Made by a program: the position numbers and the translations under genes
The notes under the pieces: model-generated
Told to the model about the DNA's origin: nothing
The model's database searches: none
The model's input: the letters and a program-made list of their open reading frames with translations, nothing else
In this document: piece by piece, positions 36,120 to 45,555 of the stretch
Position numbering within the stretch: the stretch's first letter is position 1
Layout: every line of letters starts with the position of its first letter
DNA from: Flavobacteriaceae bacterium CG2_30_31_66
GTDB lineage: Bacteria; Bacteroidota; Bacteroidia; Flavobacteriales; Flavobacteriaceae
Reading direction: 5' to 3'
Length of the DNA: 64,000 nucleotides
Assembly: GCA_001873065.1 (NCBI GenBank)
Contig: MNYM01000009.1
Span: forward strand, 27,989-91,988

Positions 36120-36821
36120 ATGAGAAAAATGATAATCGCAAGTACTTCTACCATTTATGGAAGTGACTATTTGGCCTATTTATTTCCTGAGTTACGTATT
36201 TTTTTGAGAGATGTAAAAACAGTCCTCTTTATTCCTTATGCACGACCTAATGGAATTTCGTATACTGAATATACAAGAATTACTAAAAATGCTTTTGCTA
36301 AAATTTCAAAGGAGGTAGTGGGTATTCATCAATTTGAGAATCCAAAAGAAGCTATTGAGCAAGCGCAAGCTATTTTTATTGGCGGTGGCAATACTTTCGA
36401 ATTGGTCAATCAATTGTATAAAAATGACGTGCTTTCTGTGATGAAAAAAGTCATTGACAATGGCACATCCTATATAGGTACGAGTGCAGGAGGCAATATT
36501 TGTGGTGTTTCAATGATGACGACTAATGACATGCCCATTGTGTATCCTCCAAGTTTTTTTACTCTTGGTTGCTTGCCATTTAATATCAATGCGCATTTTA
36601 TGGATCCGTTACCCAACTCAACCCATATGGGCGAAACAAGAGAAACCCGTATCAAAGAATTTCATGTTTTTAATGAAACGCCTGTATTGGGATTGCGTGA
36701 AGGAAGTTGGCTAAGAGTTATTGGAAACACCATAAAACTGGAAGGAAATTTATCAGCAAGATGGTTTCAACCCAACCAAATTCCTCATGAAATAGAAAGT
36801 GGAAGTGAGTTTGGTAACTAA
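36120..36821 (+). CDS. pepE: dipeptidase E (alpha-aspartyl dipeptidase)
   Basis: A 233-residue serine peptidase of family S51, which cleaves dipeptides with N-terminal aspartate. The nucleophile serine lies in YIGTSAGGNICG near residue 122, with the preceding FIGGGNTFELVNQLY and the NAHFMDPLPNSTHMGETRE segment carrying the histidine. Length is normal. It is convergent with ribBA across a 323-bp gap and divergent from the peptidase operon at 35989. The two neighbouring M1 peptidases suggest a peptide-use neighbourhood. Confidence 0.92.
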   Translation: MRKMIIASTSTIYGSDYLAYLFPELRIFLRDVKTVLFIPYARPNGISYTEYTRITKNAFAKISKEVVGIHQFENPKEAIEQAQAIFIGGGNTFELVNQLYKNDVLSVMKKVIDNGTSYIGTSAGGNICGVSMMTTNDMPIVYPPSFFTLGCLPFNINAHFMDPLPNSTHMGETRETRIKEFHVFNETPVLGLREGSWLRVIGNTIKLEGNLSARWFQPNQIPHEIESGSEFGN

Positions 36822-36907
36822 CTTTTTTTTATTAATTAACTAACTTTTTTTTCTAAAAGTGTTCGTTTTAAAACTACCAATGTAATAAGTTTTAAAACTT
36901 ACTAATG
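36814..36907. repeat. two pairs of direct repeats in the pepE-ribBA gap
   Basis: TAACTAACTTTTTTTT occurs at 36814-36830, spanning the pepE stop, and again at 36837-36852. GTTTTAAAACT plus CCAATG/CTAATG occurs at 36865-36882 and 36889-36907; AAGTTTTAAAACTT at 36887-36900 is a perfect palindrome. The rest of 36822-37144 is AT-rich with no gene seen. Confidence 0.6.
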
Positions 36908-37144
36908 AAATTATAACAATTAAAAATTATCTTTACTTGAATCTTGTAATCTTTTTTTAAAAGTTTTCATTTTATTGCTGTCTTTTTGAAAAAATATTTA
37001 ATCCATCCGTAACTCTTTTTTCAAAATTTGCACTCACTAATGAAATACAACAATAGGTATAAATAATAAATTTTTGTTAGGTTTTAGATTTAAGTTTATT
37101 AAATGTAATGATAAATTAAACGGAGAAATGGTTTTAAGATTTAT

Positions 37145-38293
37145 TTAATACCCAACATAATCAACAATTTCCAATCCATAACCAATCATTCCTACTCTTT
37201 TGGTTAGCGGAGATGAATTTGAAATAAGTTTTAATTTACTGATATTAAGGTCGTGAAGTATTTGCGCTCCAATTCCAAAATCTCTATGATCCATTTCAAT
37301 TGTAGGTGCCTTGAGTTCTCCTTTCGCTTGGTTTTCTTTCAAAATAGTCAACCTACTCAATAAGTTAGTTGATTGATTTTGTTGATTGATGAATAATATT
37401 GCACCCTTTTGAGCATCATTAATCACCTGAAACATTTTATCCAATTTTTTATCAGCGTTATTGGTTAATGTTCCTAAAATATCATTGTTCACCAAGGTTG
37501 AGTTGATTCGTGTAAGAACTGCTTCATCATTTTTCCAAGAACCTTTTGTTAATGCCAAATGCACTTGATGATTAGTAGTTTGTTGATAAGCTCTCAATCT
37601 AAATTTTCCAAATCTGGTTTCAAACTCAAAATCTTCTTTCTTTTCAATCAAAGAGTCGTGCTCCATTCTGTAAGCTACCAAATCTTCAATCGACACAATT
37701 TTGATATCGAATTTTTTAGCAACTTCAAGCAGTTGAGGCAAGCGAGCCATAGTGCCATCTTCATTCATAATTTCAACAATGACTCCTGCAGGTTGCAAAC
37801 CCGCTAGACGTGCGAAATCTATTGCAGCCTCTGTGTGACCTGTTCTTCGCAAAACGCCTCCTTGTTTGGCTCTTAGAGGAAAAATGTGTCCAGGTCTTCC
37901 TAAATCAAAAGGTTTTGTTTTTTTATCAATTAATGCTTTGATGGTTAAAGCTCTGTCAGCCGCAGAAATTCCAGTTGTGACTCCTTTTCCTCGTAAATCT
38001 ACTGAAATGGTAAATGCGGTTTCCATAGGGTCAGTATTATTGCTAACCATCATTCCCAATTCTAGTTCTTTACAACGATTTTCGGTAAGTGGTGCGCAGA
38101 TGAGTCCACGACCATTTTTCGCCATGAAATTGATCATTTCTGGGGTTACTTTTTCAGCAGCAGCTAAGAAATCTCCTTCATTTTCGCGGTTTTCGTCATC
38201 AACTACTATGATGATTTTACCATCTCTGATATCATTTATAGCTTCTTCAATGGTGTGTAATTGGCTATTTTTTTTTTCTATTTTAGTTGTCAT
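37145..38293 (-). CDS. ribB: RibBA-type DHBP synthase with a GTP cyclohydrolase II-like domain lacking zinc ligands
   Basis: A 382-residue two-domain riboflavin protein. The N-terminal domain (about 10-215) is a complete 3,4-dihydroxy-2-butanone 4-phosphate synthase: VVDDENRENEGDFLAAAE, GRGLICAPLTENRC and RRTGHTEAAIDFARLAG. The C-terminal domain keeps the GTP cyclohydrolase II fold, but where the family has three zinc cysteines (HSEC...SLRCDCG) it reads NSTL...TLTNNAD. GTP cyclohydrolase activity is therefore unlikely. This degenerate form is typical of some Bacteroidota RibBA proteins (from memory). Start overlaps the lptF/G-type gene stop by 11 bp. No FMN riboswitch was seen. Confidence 0.9.
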   Translation of the reverse strand: MTTKIEKKNSQLHTIEEAINDIRDGKIIIVVDDENRENEGDFLAAAEKVTPEMINFMAKNGRGLICAPLTENRCKELELGMMVSNNTDPMETAFTISVDLRGKGVTTGISAADRALTIKALIDKKTKPFDLGRPGHIFPLRAKQGGVLRRTGHTEAAIDFARLAGLQPAGVIVEIMNEDGTMARLPQLLEVAKKFDIKIVSIEDLVAYRMEHDSLIEKKEDFEFETRFGKFRLRAYQQTTNHQVHLALTKGSWKNDEAVLTRINSTLVNNDILGTLTNNADKKLDKMFQVINDAQKGAILFINQQNQSTNLLSRLTILKENQAKGELKAPTIEMDHRDFGIGAQILHDLNISKLKLISNSSPLTKRVGMIGYGLEIVDYVGY

Positions 38294-39737
38294 TTTTGAC
38301 TTTTTTTGAAACTAATTTTTTAAAAAATCCAGTAATTGGCCGCAAAAAAGCATCAATATTAAAAATACCTTTGTCTTTTGAAGCTCTTCTAGTGAGTAAA
38401 ATTGCGATTGGAATCATAATCATAGCAGAAACCCACGAACCCACAAAGGCAGAAATAGTGCTTTGTTCGGCTAAGTTTTTTCCAAAAGTATTTGAAAAAT
38501 GATAGGTAACATATACTGAAATTGCTAATATCATTGGTGTCCCAAAACCTCCTTTTCTAACGATAGAACCTAATGGAGCTCCAATAAAAAACAAGATTAC
38601 ACAAGATAGTGATAGTGCAACCCTATTGTAATATTCTGTCTCATAGAGGTTTAATACTTTTCTACGCCATTTTAAACTTTCAACACTATTATTTATGGTA
38701 CTTAACAATCTGTTTGATTTTGATGCTGCAGCATTCAAAATCGTGATTTTTTCGTTAAGCTCAAAATTTTCTATCGTGTTGATATTTAATTCCTTATTTT
38801 TTAGTGAATCCGGGATTTTGTGTAATTCACTAGCTTGTGCAGAGGCAAAAATATTTTTTGCCCTGATTTCCATGTCCTCATCATAAGAGTATTTTAATTT
38901 TGGGACAGTATCTTTCAATTCATTTAAACGATACATCATTGGACTTCCAGTAGTGTTTATGGAATCTAATGCACCATTATCAAAAAGATCTCCTACATCA
39001 ATATTGAATTCGTATTCTTTGAAACTTGCGCTTGATGCAGCCATTTTACTTCTTTTTTGAGGCGTTTTTGCTGATTTTACATACTCTTCATAAAAATTTC
39101 CATCATTTAAAATCAGTGTAATGTATCTACTACCATCTTCGGTAACAATTTTTCCTCTTTTAGCGGTAATTACTTTTTGGTTTCCTCTATTTCCTCTTAA
39201 ATCATAGATTAATACATTTTTTAATAAATTTTCCTCTTCTCCATATTTTTCATCAAATTTTATTTGATATCCAGGAATATCTGCATTAAAACTTCCTGCA
39301 ATTAATGACATGGATGGCTTTTTCTTTTTTACGTTGATATATAAATTACGTTGTTTTAAGTTAGCATAAGGAAATACATTATTCAGAAAAAAGAAATTAG
39401 CAAGACTTAATAAAATAGCCAAAATTGCCACAGGTCTTATCAAACGTTGTAAAGAAATTCCTGCAGATTTTGCAGCGGCAAATTCATAATTTTCACCCAA
39501 ACTTCCCAGAGCCATGATCGAGGAGAGGAGAACTCCAATTGGCAAAGCTTGCGGAATAATCATTAAAGTTGTGTAATATAAAAACTTTAAAATAAATCCA
39601 ATACTCACTCCTTTACCAGCAATATTTTCAAATGCTTGCCATAAAAGTTGCATGACCAAAACAAAAAGTACGATAAGAAACGTAGCTATGAAAGGTCCCA
39701 AAAAGCTTTTGAGAATGTATCTATCTAAAATTTTCAT
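38283..39737 (-). CDS. LptF/LptG (YjgP/YjgQ) family permease
   Basis: A roughly 484-residue inner-membrane protein of the lipopolysaccharide export permease family. It has N-terminal helices (LDRYILKSFLGPFIATFLIV and MQLLWQAFENIAGKGVS), a central periplasmic beta-rich domain and three C-terminal helices (LSCVILFFIGAPLGSIV, ILAISVYVTYHF, SAMIMIPIAILL). I chose the ATG at 39737 (MKILDRYIL) over one three codons earlier because MKILDRYI is the conserved family start. Whether it is LptF or LptG is unclear. It overlaps ribBA by 11 bp. Confidence 0.88.
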   Translation of the reverse strand: MKILDRYILKSFLGPFIATFLIVLFVLVMQLLWQAFENIAGKGVSIGFILKFLYYTTLMIIPQALPIGVLLSSIMALGSLGENYEFAAAKSAGISLQRLIRPVAILAILLSLANFFFLNNVFPYANLKQRNLYINVKKKKPSMSLIAGSFNADIPGYQIKFDEKYGEEENLLKNVLIYDLRGNRGNQKVITAKRGKIVTEDGSRYITLILNDGNFYEEYVKSAKTPQKRSKMAASSASFKEYEFNIDVGDLFDNGALDSINTTGSPMMYRLNELKDTVPKLKYSYDEDMEIRAKNIFASAQASELHKIPDSLKNKELNINTIENFELNEKITILNAAASKSNRLLSTINNSVESLKWRRKVLNLYETEYYNRVALSLSCVILFFIGAPLGSIVRKGGFGTPMILAISVYVTYHFSNTFGKNLAEQSTISAFVGSWVSAMIMIPIAILLTRRASKDKGIFNIDAFLRPITGFFKKLVSKKVKNDN

Positions 39738-39798
39738 CGAAAACAAAAGTAGCTTCTTTAGGAATAGAATGCTAATAATTTTCTATTAATGTAACAAA

Positions 39799-40473
39799 CT
39801 AATCTATTTTATAATTTTTACTTAAATATTTTTGTTTATCAAACGTAAAGAATCCCTCTGATAATGGTTCGTTACTGTTGAATTTTGTGATGGTAAAAGT
39901 TGTTTTAGATCCGTTTGTGCCTGTCTGAATCAAGTTGTAAATATGTTTTGTTTTCGCATCAATTCCAAGTTCTACTCTCTCAATTTCGGACGAACTATCC
40001 ATAGGATGTAATTTAACAAATTGAATATTTCTACCACTAATATTTTGTAATTTTCCCATTTCCAATTGATATCCTTCTTTATAGAAAGTGAATAATTTTG
40101 AAGGATAAATAAATCCGTCATCACTATCTAAATCGCCATTTGTAATCGAAATTTCTTTTTCATCATTATTAATGACATATAATTTTTTACCATCATATAA
40201 AAAAGTATTTCCGAGGTATTCTAAATGATATTTTTCGCCAGAGATATTGATTTCTCCTCTAATTGGTGGTTCATCACCTTTTTTAATTCCAGCGTCTTCG
40301 TTTTCTAATGTTTGACTAAATCCAATAAATAAATTTTTATACGCACTCATTTTCACTGATACCTCGTCTAACAATAATTTTGCTTCTTTAGCGCTCTGTG
40401 AAAAAGCAAAATTCGTTACAAATAAACCCATGCAAACTATCCATATTTTTCTAATACTATCCATTCTTTTCAT
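39799..40473 (-). CDS. lolA: LolA-like outer-membrane lipoprotein carrier
   Basis: A 224-residue periplasmic protein with a signal peptide (IWIVCMGLFVTNFAFSQ). LolA-type features are KNLFIGFSQTLENEDAG, GEINISGEKYHLEYLGNTFL and YDGKKLYVINNDEKEISITN. It would ferry lipoproteins from the inner membrane to the outer membrane. The start overlaps the ftsK stop by 17 bp if ATG 40473 is used; an ATG three codons later (MDSIRK) is also possible. The FtsK-LolA-LptF/G-RibB order is common in Flavobacteriia. Confidence 0.85.
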   Translation of the reverse strand: MKRMDSIRKIWIVCMGLFVTNFAFSQSAKEAKLLLDEVSVKMSAYKNLFIGFSQTLENEDAGIKKGDEPPIRGEINISGEKYHLEYLGNTFLYDGKKLYVINNDEKEISITNGDLDSDDGFIYPSKLFTFYKEGYQLEMGKLQNISGRNIQFVKLHPMDSSSEIERVELGIDAKTKHIYNLIQTGTNGSKTTFTITKFNSNEPLSEGFFTFDKQKYLSKNYKID

Positions 40474-42898
40474 TTTCTAATAATTGTTCTAAACTCATAA
40501 AATCCGAAATCAAAACCTGTCTGGCTTTACTTCCTTCAAATGGACCTACAATTCCTGCAGCCTCCAATTGGTCTATCAATCTTCCCGCTCTATTGTAGCC
40601 TAATTTTAATTTTCTTTGCAATAAAGAAGCTGATCCTTGTTGTGATGTGATGATAATTTCGGCAGCTTCTCTAAATAATTTGTCTCTTTCCTCAATATTG
40701 TTATCAAGATTTGTGCCACCTTCTTCGCCAACAAATTCTGGTAATTGATAAGCATCTGGATATGCTTTTTGAGAACCTATATAATCAGTAATTTTTTCAA
40801 TTTCAGGAGTATCAACAAAAGCACATTGAATTCTTATCAATTCATTTCCAGCTGAATAGAGCATATCTCCTCGACCAACCAATTGATCTGCACCTGGTGC
40901 ATCTAAAATGGTTCTTGAATCTATTTTTGAGGTCACTCTAAAAGCAATTCTCGAGGGAAAGTTTGCCTTGATAATTCCTGTAATCACGTTTACTGATGGT
41001 CTTTGAGTAGCCACAATTAGGTGAATTCCAATGGCTCTTGCCAACTGCGCCAAACGTGCAATGGGAGTTTCAACTTCTTTTCCGGCAGTCATAATCAAAT
41101 CGGCAAATTCATCAATTACCAGGACAATGTAAGGTAAAAATTGATGACCTTCATTCGGATTTAACTTGCGTTTTTTAAACTTTTCATTATACTCTTTGAT
41201 GTTGCGAACCATGGCTGCCTTCAGCAAATCATAACGATTGTCCATTTCTATACACAAAGAGTTTAAAGTGTTGATAACCTTATGAGTATCTGTAATGATT
41301 GCTTCTTCTGTGTCTGGTAATTTTGCCAAATAATGGCGTTCAATTTTGTTGAATAAGGTAAGTTCAACTTTTTTTGGATCAACTAAAACAAATTTCACTT
41401 CAGCGGGATGTTTTTTGTATAACAACGAGGTTAAAACTGCGTTTAATCCGACAGATTTTCCTTGACCTGTAGCACCTGCCATCAATAAGTGTGGCATTTT
41501 TGCCAAGTCAACCACAAATGTTTCGTTAGAGATTGTTTTTCCAAGAGCGATTGGCAATTCCATTTGAGATTCTTGAAATCTTTTTGATGAGATTGCAGAA
41601 TACATGGATACAATAGTTGGCCTTTTATTTGGAACTTCAATACCGATAGTCCCTTTTCCAGGCATTGGCGCAATAATTCTGATGCCTAATGCAGATAATG
41701 AAAGCGCAATATCATCCTCTAAATTCTTGATTTTCGAAATTCTTATGCCTGCATCAGGTACAATTTCATAGAGCGTAATTGTAGGGCCAACAGTGGCTTT
41801 AATCTCAGAAATTCCAATACCGTAATTTTTTAAAGTTTCAACAATATTGTTCTTGTTTGCCTCAAGCTCATTGGGATCTATTGAGATGCTTTCATTGTAT
41901 TGTTTTAGCAAGTTAAATGAGGGAAATCTAAAATTTGACAATTCTAAGGTTGGATCAAATTCTCCAAAATCCTTTAAAAGCTTGTCAGATAAGTTTTCAA
42001 TTTCTTGTTCTTCAACTTCTACTTTTTCGATGTCAATTTCAACATTCTCGTGATGAATTGGCGGAACATTTTCTTCTTCAACTTTTAAAGAAATTTCTGG
42101 TTCTTTTTTATTAGAAATATCAGAAAAACTTGAAATTGTTGGTTTTAGATTTTCAAAAGGACGCTCAAAAGTTGATTTTTTGTTGGTGTTTAGTGTGAAA
42201 GTATTTCCTGTGTTTTCAGTGGGTTTTTGAATTGGAATTTCTAAAACTTTTTCTTCGGTTTTATCAGCGAGAACAGCTTCTTTTTTCAATGTTCGTTCTT
42301 CACGTTTTCTCTTTAAATTTTCAATATATTCATCGAAAGTAATCTTATAACGTACCACTAAATATCCTATAAACATGAATAATAGTCCAATAATTAAGCC
42401 GGTTTTTCCAATAAAAGCTTGTAAAAATTCATTTACTTCTACACCAACTATTCCCGAGAAAATTGCAAAATCATCTGGTAAAAAACCCAACGTTACTGAA
42501 ATCCAAATCATTGAAATAATTCCCCAATTCCAAGAAAGAATGATTCTTGACAATTTTTGTTTTAATAATATAAAATAACCGGTTGCAAAAATTTTATAGG
42601 TAATGATAAAAGAAGCCAATCCAAAACCTTGGTAAATGAAAAAGTGACTCAAATTTGCACCTACTTTTCCTAACAGATTGTTTGTAGCAACTTTTCTATT
42701 AAAAAATTCTTTAACAGTGCTTTGATCTTCTTGCCAATTAAAGAAAAAGGAAATAAATGCAGAGAATAAAAAAATAGCAAACAACATTAAAAAAGTTGCC
42801 AACAGCGTTTTAGCCTGTCTTGTTTTTAAAAATGCAAAAAAAGATCGTTTTTCAACGGTTGAATTTGTTTTTTTTTTGCTAATTTTTTCTTTTGTCAT
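40457..42898 (-). CDS. ftsK: DNA translocase FtsK
   Basis: An 813-residue septal DNA pump. It has four membrane helices at the N-terminus (about 30-190), a charged linker (200-340), and the motor domain with Walker A MAGATGQGKSVGLNAVL and Walker B-type YIVLVIDEFADLIM. The C-terminal gamma winged helix reads SASLLQRKLKLGYNRAGRL. It resolves chromosome dimers with XerCD. Length is in the usual range for Bacteroidota. The following LolA gene overlaps by a few codons. Confidence 0.96.
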   Translation of the reverse strand: MTKEKISKKKTNSTVEKRSFFAFLKTRQAKTLLATFLMLFAIFLFSAFISFFFNWQEDQSTVKEFFNRKVATNNLLGKVGANLSHFFIYQGFGLASFIITYKIFATGYFILLKQKLSRIILSWNWGIISMIWISVTLGFLPDDFAIFSGIVGVEVNEFLQAFIGKTGLIIGLLFMFIGYLVVRYKITFDEYIENLKRKREERTLKKEAVLADKTEEKVLEIPIQKPTENTGNTFTLNTNKKSTFERPFENLKPTISSFSDISNKKEPEISLKVEEENVPPIHHENVEIDIEKVEVEEQEIENLSDKLLKDFGEFDPTLELSNFRFPSFNLLKQYNESISIDPNELEANKNNIVETLKNYGIGISEIKATVGPTITLYEIVPDAGIRISKIKNLEDDIALSLSALGIRIIAPMPGKGTIGIEVPNKRPTIVSMYSAISSKRFQESQMELPIALGKTISNETFVVDLAKMPHLLMAGATGQGKSVGLNAVLTSLLYKKHPAEVKFVLVDPKKVELTLFNKIERHYLAKLPDTEEAIITDTHKVINTLNSLCIEMDNRYDLLKAAMVRNIKEYNEKFKKRKLNPNEGHQFLPYIVLVIDEFADLIMTAGKEVETPIARLAQLARAIGIHLIVATQRPSVNVITGIIKANFPSRIAFRVTSKIDSRTILDAPGADQLVGRGDMLYSAGNELIRIQCAFVDTPEIEKITDYIGSQKAYPDAYQLPEFVGEEGGTNLDNNIEERDKLFREAAEIIITSQQGSASLLQRKLKLGYNRAGRLIDQLEAAGIVGPFEGSKARQVLISDFMSLEQLLENEKNG

Positions 42899-42932
42899 TT
42901 ATTATTTGTAGAAAAGTAAAGTTTTAATCATC

Positions 42933-43313
42933 TTAAAATAATGCTATAATTTTAGGAATATATATAATTCCTGCTATTACAAGTGAAATTAAAGCGGCAA
43001 AACCAGGAATTCCAGCAGCAACATCTTTAATCACTTCGATTTTTTTGTGGTATTCAGGATGCACAAAGTTTGCTATTTTTTCGATAGCTGTGTTTGCTGC
43101 TTCTGCCATTAAAACGAGGCCAATAACAATTAACTGAAACATCCATTCAATAGTTGAAATTTTAAAATAAAAACCCATTATTGTTGCAAATACGCCAACA
43201 GTTACTTGAACTTTAATGCTATCTTCGGTAGTAAGTAAAATCCATAATCCTTTAAAAGCATATTTGAAACTTTTTATTCTACCAAAAAAAAAACCGTCAT
43301 TTGGGTCTTTCAT
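42933..43313 (-). CDS. dgkA: diacylglycerol/undecaprenol kinase family protein
   Basis: A 126-residue membrane kinase with three transmembrane helices. The DgkA family signature is visible in AEAANTAIEKIANFVHPE, followed by IEVIKDVAAG. It phosphorylates diacylglycerol or undecaprenol; which of the two cannot be told from sequence alone. The stop of tpx lies four bases upstream, so the gene is probably cotranscribed with tpx and ftsK. Confidence 0.88.
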   Translation of the reverse strand: MKDPNDGFFFGRIKSFKYAFKGLWILLTTEDSIKVQVTVGVFATIMGFYFKISTIEWMFQLIVIGLVLMAEAANTAIEKIANFVHPEYHKKIEVIKDVAAGIPGFAALISLVIAGIIYIPKIIALF

Positions 43314-43317
43314 TATC

Positions 43318-43815
43318 TTAAATTGATTTTAATGCTGCATCGTAATTAGGTTCGTTTACAATTTCTGAAACTTGTTCAGTATAAGTTACAATCCCATTTT
43401 CGTCAATGATTACAATCGCTCTTGAATGCAAATGAGCCAATGGACCGTTAGCAATTTCTAAACCATAATTTTTTCCAAAATCTCCTGTTGCAAAATCAGA
43501 CAACAAAACAACGTTTTCAATTCCTTCTGCACCACAAAAACGACTTTGTGCGAAAGGCAAATCTTTTGATATGCAAATAACAACTGAGTTTTCTAATTCA
43601 GCAGCTTTTTTGTTAAAAGCCCTTACTGATGCTGCACAAGTGCCAGTATCAATACTTGGAAAGATATTCAGAATGATATTTTTTCCCGCAAAATCAGCTA
43701 AATTTTTGTGCGATAAATCTAATGCAGTTAGTTTAAAATTAGGTGCTTTTGTGCCTATAGTAGGTAAATTTCCAATAGTGTTGATTTCGTTTCCTTTTAA
43801 AGTGATTTTTGCCAT
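43318..43815 (-). CDS. tpx: thiol peroxidase
   Basis: A 165-residue atypical 2-Cys peroxiredoxin. The peroxidatic cysteine is in IDTGTCAASVRAF near residue 59 and the resolving cysteine in AQSRFCGAEGIENVV. The family start KGNEINTIGNLP is clear. It reduces peroxides with thioredoxin. It is four bases upstream of the dgkA start, so probably one operon. Its own promoter lies in 43816-43944 shared with the divergent MATE gene. Confidence 0.94.
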   Translation of the reverse strand: MAKITLKGNEINTIGNLPTIGTKAPNFKLTALDLSHKNLADFAGKNIILNIFPSIDTGTCAASVRAFNKKAAELENSVVICISKDLPFAQSRFCGAEGIENVVLLSDFATGDFGKNYGLEIANGPLAHLHSRAIVIIDENGIVTYTEQVSEIVNEPNYDAALKSI

Positions 43816-43944
43816 TATTTTTTGGTTTTTAAAAATCCAAAAATAAATAATTTTTAACGAACATAACTACAAAAACTAACATAAGTTACTTGACTTTTAT
43901 TTTGGGTTTAATGCGTATCTTCGCAAGCTCTAAAATTTTTAAAA

Positions 43945-45330
43945 GTGAACATCACACAATATACCTCTGAATTTAAAAAAAACTGGTATTTAGCAGCTCC
44001 TGTAATGCTAGGAATGTTGGGACACACTTTTGTGAATTTCATTGATAATATTATGGTTGGTCAAATCGGAACGGCTGAATTAGCGGCAGTTTCACTGGGA
44101 AATAGTTTTATGTTTATAGCGATGTCTCTGGGAATTGGTTTTTCAACAGCAATCACGCCACTCGTAGCAGAGGCTGATGCGTCAAAAAATACCCAACTCG
44201 TAAAATCTACTTATAAACATGGTTTGGTTTTGTGCACATCTCTTGGAGTTGCACTTTTTTTGGTATTGTTTTTTTCAACACCCATTTTACATCACATGAA
44301 ACAGTCTAAAGAAGTAGTTGCATTGGCAATTCCTTACTACGAATTGGTGGCATTTTCATTGATTCCATTGATTATTTTTCAGGGAATTAAACAATTTAGT
44401 GATGGATTGTCATTGACAAAATATGCCATGTATGCAACTTTGATTGCCAATATTGTGAATGTAGTTTTGAATTATTTATTGATTTTTGGAAAATTTGGTT
44501 TTCCCGAATTGGGAATTGTTGGTGCAGCTTATGGAACGCTGGCTTCAAGAATTGTGATGGTAATTTATCTATGGTGGATTTTACGAAAAAATAAGCACTC
44601 AAGACCTTATTTGAAGCATATAAAAATATTTACGTTAGAAAGCAAAATTATGAAAAAAATCATCAGTTTGGGTTCATTAACTTCTTTGCAAATGTTTTTT
44701 GAAGTTGCCATTTTTACTGCTGCAGTTTGGCTAAGTGGCACTTTAGGAAAAAATCCTCAAGCTGCCAATCAAATTGCATTGAATTTGGCATCAATGACTT
44801 TTATGGTGGCAATGGGTTTGAGTGTCGCTGCAATGATTAGAGTTGGAAATCAAAAAGGCTTGCAAAATTTCACAGAACTGAGAAGAATTGCTTTTTCAAT
44901 CTTTTTTCTTGGACTCATTTTAGCAACGATATTTGCTATTTTATTCTTTATTTTTCATCAAAGTTTGCCAACAATTTATGTTGATTATAATGACAGCGTC
45001 AATTATAAAGACAACATAGAAGTGGTTGCAATTGCCTCAAAATTGTTATTAGCAGCGGCTATTTTTCAGCTTTCAGACAGCGCTCAAGTGATGATTTTAG
45101 GTGCTCTACGTGGATTACAAGACGTGAAAATGCCCACAATTATTACCTTTTTTTCTTATTGGGTTGTGGGTTTTCCTATTTCTTATTTCTTAGGAAAAGA
45201 GACTGTTTTGGGAAGTTTTGGTATTTGGATGGGATTATTAGCAGGATTAACAACTGCCTCAATTTTATTATTTTTCAGATTTAATTACTTAACTTTAAAA
45301 CTTATAACGAAGAAAAATGAACTTACCTAA
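43945..45330 (+). CDS. MATE family multidrug/cation efflux transporter
   Basis: A 461-residue transporter with 12 predicted membrane helices. The opening VMLGMLGHTFVNFIDNIMVG, then GTAELAAVSLGNS, and FRFNYLTLKL at the end fit the NorM-like MATE family. The start is GTG at 43945. A TATCTTCG box at 43916-43923 preceded by TTGAC is a possible promoter. The stop overlaps the next small gene by 14 bp. Confidence 0.92.
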   Translation: MNITQYTSEFKKNWYLAAPVMLGMLGHTFVNFIDNIMVGQIGTAELAAVSLGNSFMFIAMSLGIGFSTAITPLVAEADASKNTQLVKSTYKHGLVLCTSLGVALFLVLFFSTPILHHMKQSKEVVALAIPYYELVAFSLIPLIIFQGIKQFSDGLSLTKYAMYATLIANIVNVVLNYLLIFGKFGFPELGIVGAAYGTLASRIVMVIYLWWILRKNKHSRPYLKHIKIFTLESKIMKKIISLGSLTSLQMFFEVAIFTAAVWLSGTLGKNPQAANQIALNLASMTFMVAMGLSVAAMIRVGNQKGLQNFTELRRIAFSIFFLGLILATIFAILFFIFHQSLPTIYVDYNDSVNYKDNIEVVAIASKLLLAAAIFQLSDSAQVMILGALRGLQDVKMPTIITFFSYWVVGFPISYFLGKETVLGSFGIWMGLLAGLTTASILLFFRFNYLTLKLITKKNELT

Positions 45331-45541
45331 ATTTTTATTAGCCGATAACAGCAATTTTCCAGAAGATATTTTTGTGTTACACACAGAGTTTCCGCGTTTT
45401 GTAATCAATTTGAAAGATGACGAAATAGAATGGTTTGAAGATTTGTCTGGAGAAAATGAAGAAGATATTGCCAACGAACTATCAACTTTGATTGAACAAG
45501 CATCACTTTTTTATGACAAAGAAATGGCGCAATATGAATAA
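45317..45541 (+). CDS. small acidic protein overlapping the MATE gene
   Basis: A 74-residue acidic protein (MNLPKFLLADNSNFPEDIFV...) that starts within the last codons of the MATE gene. I recall similar short proteins in Bacteroidota, without function. No membrane segment, signal or catalytic motif was seen. The overlap suggests translational coupling. Confidence 0.7.
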   Translation: MNLPKFLLADNSNFPEDIFVLHTEFPRFVINLKDDEIEWFEDLSGENEEDIANELSTLIEQASLFYDKEMAQYE

Positions 45542-45555
45542 TTTTTTGAAGTAAT

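Noticed and set aside
37145..38293. FMN riboswitch for ribBA
   Set aside because: The gene starts inside the end of the upstream permease gene; no leader with RFN conserved segments is present.
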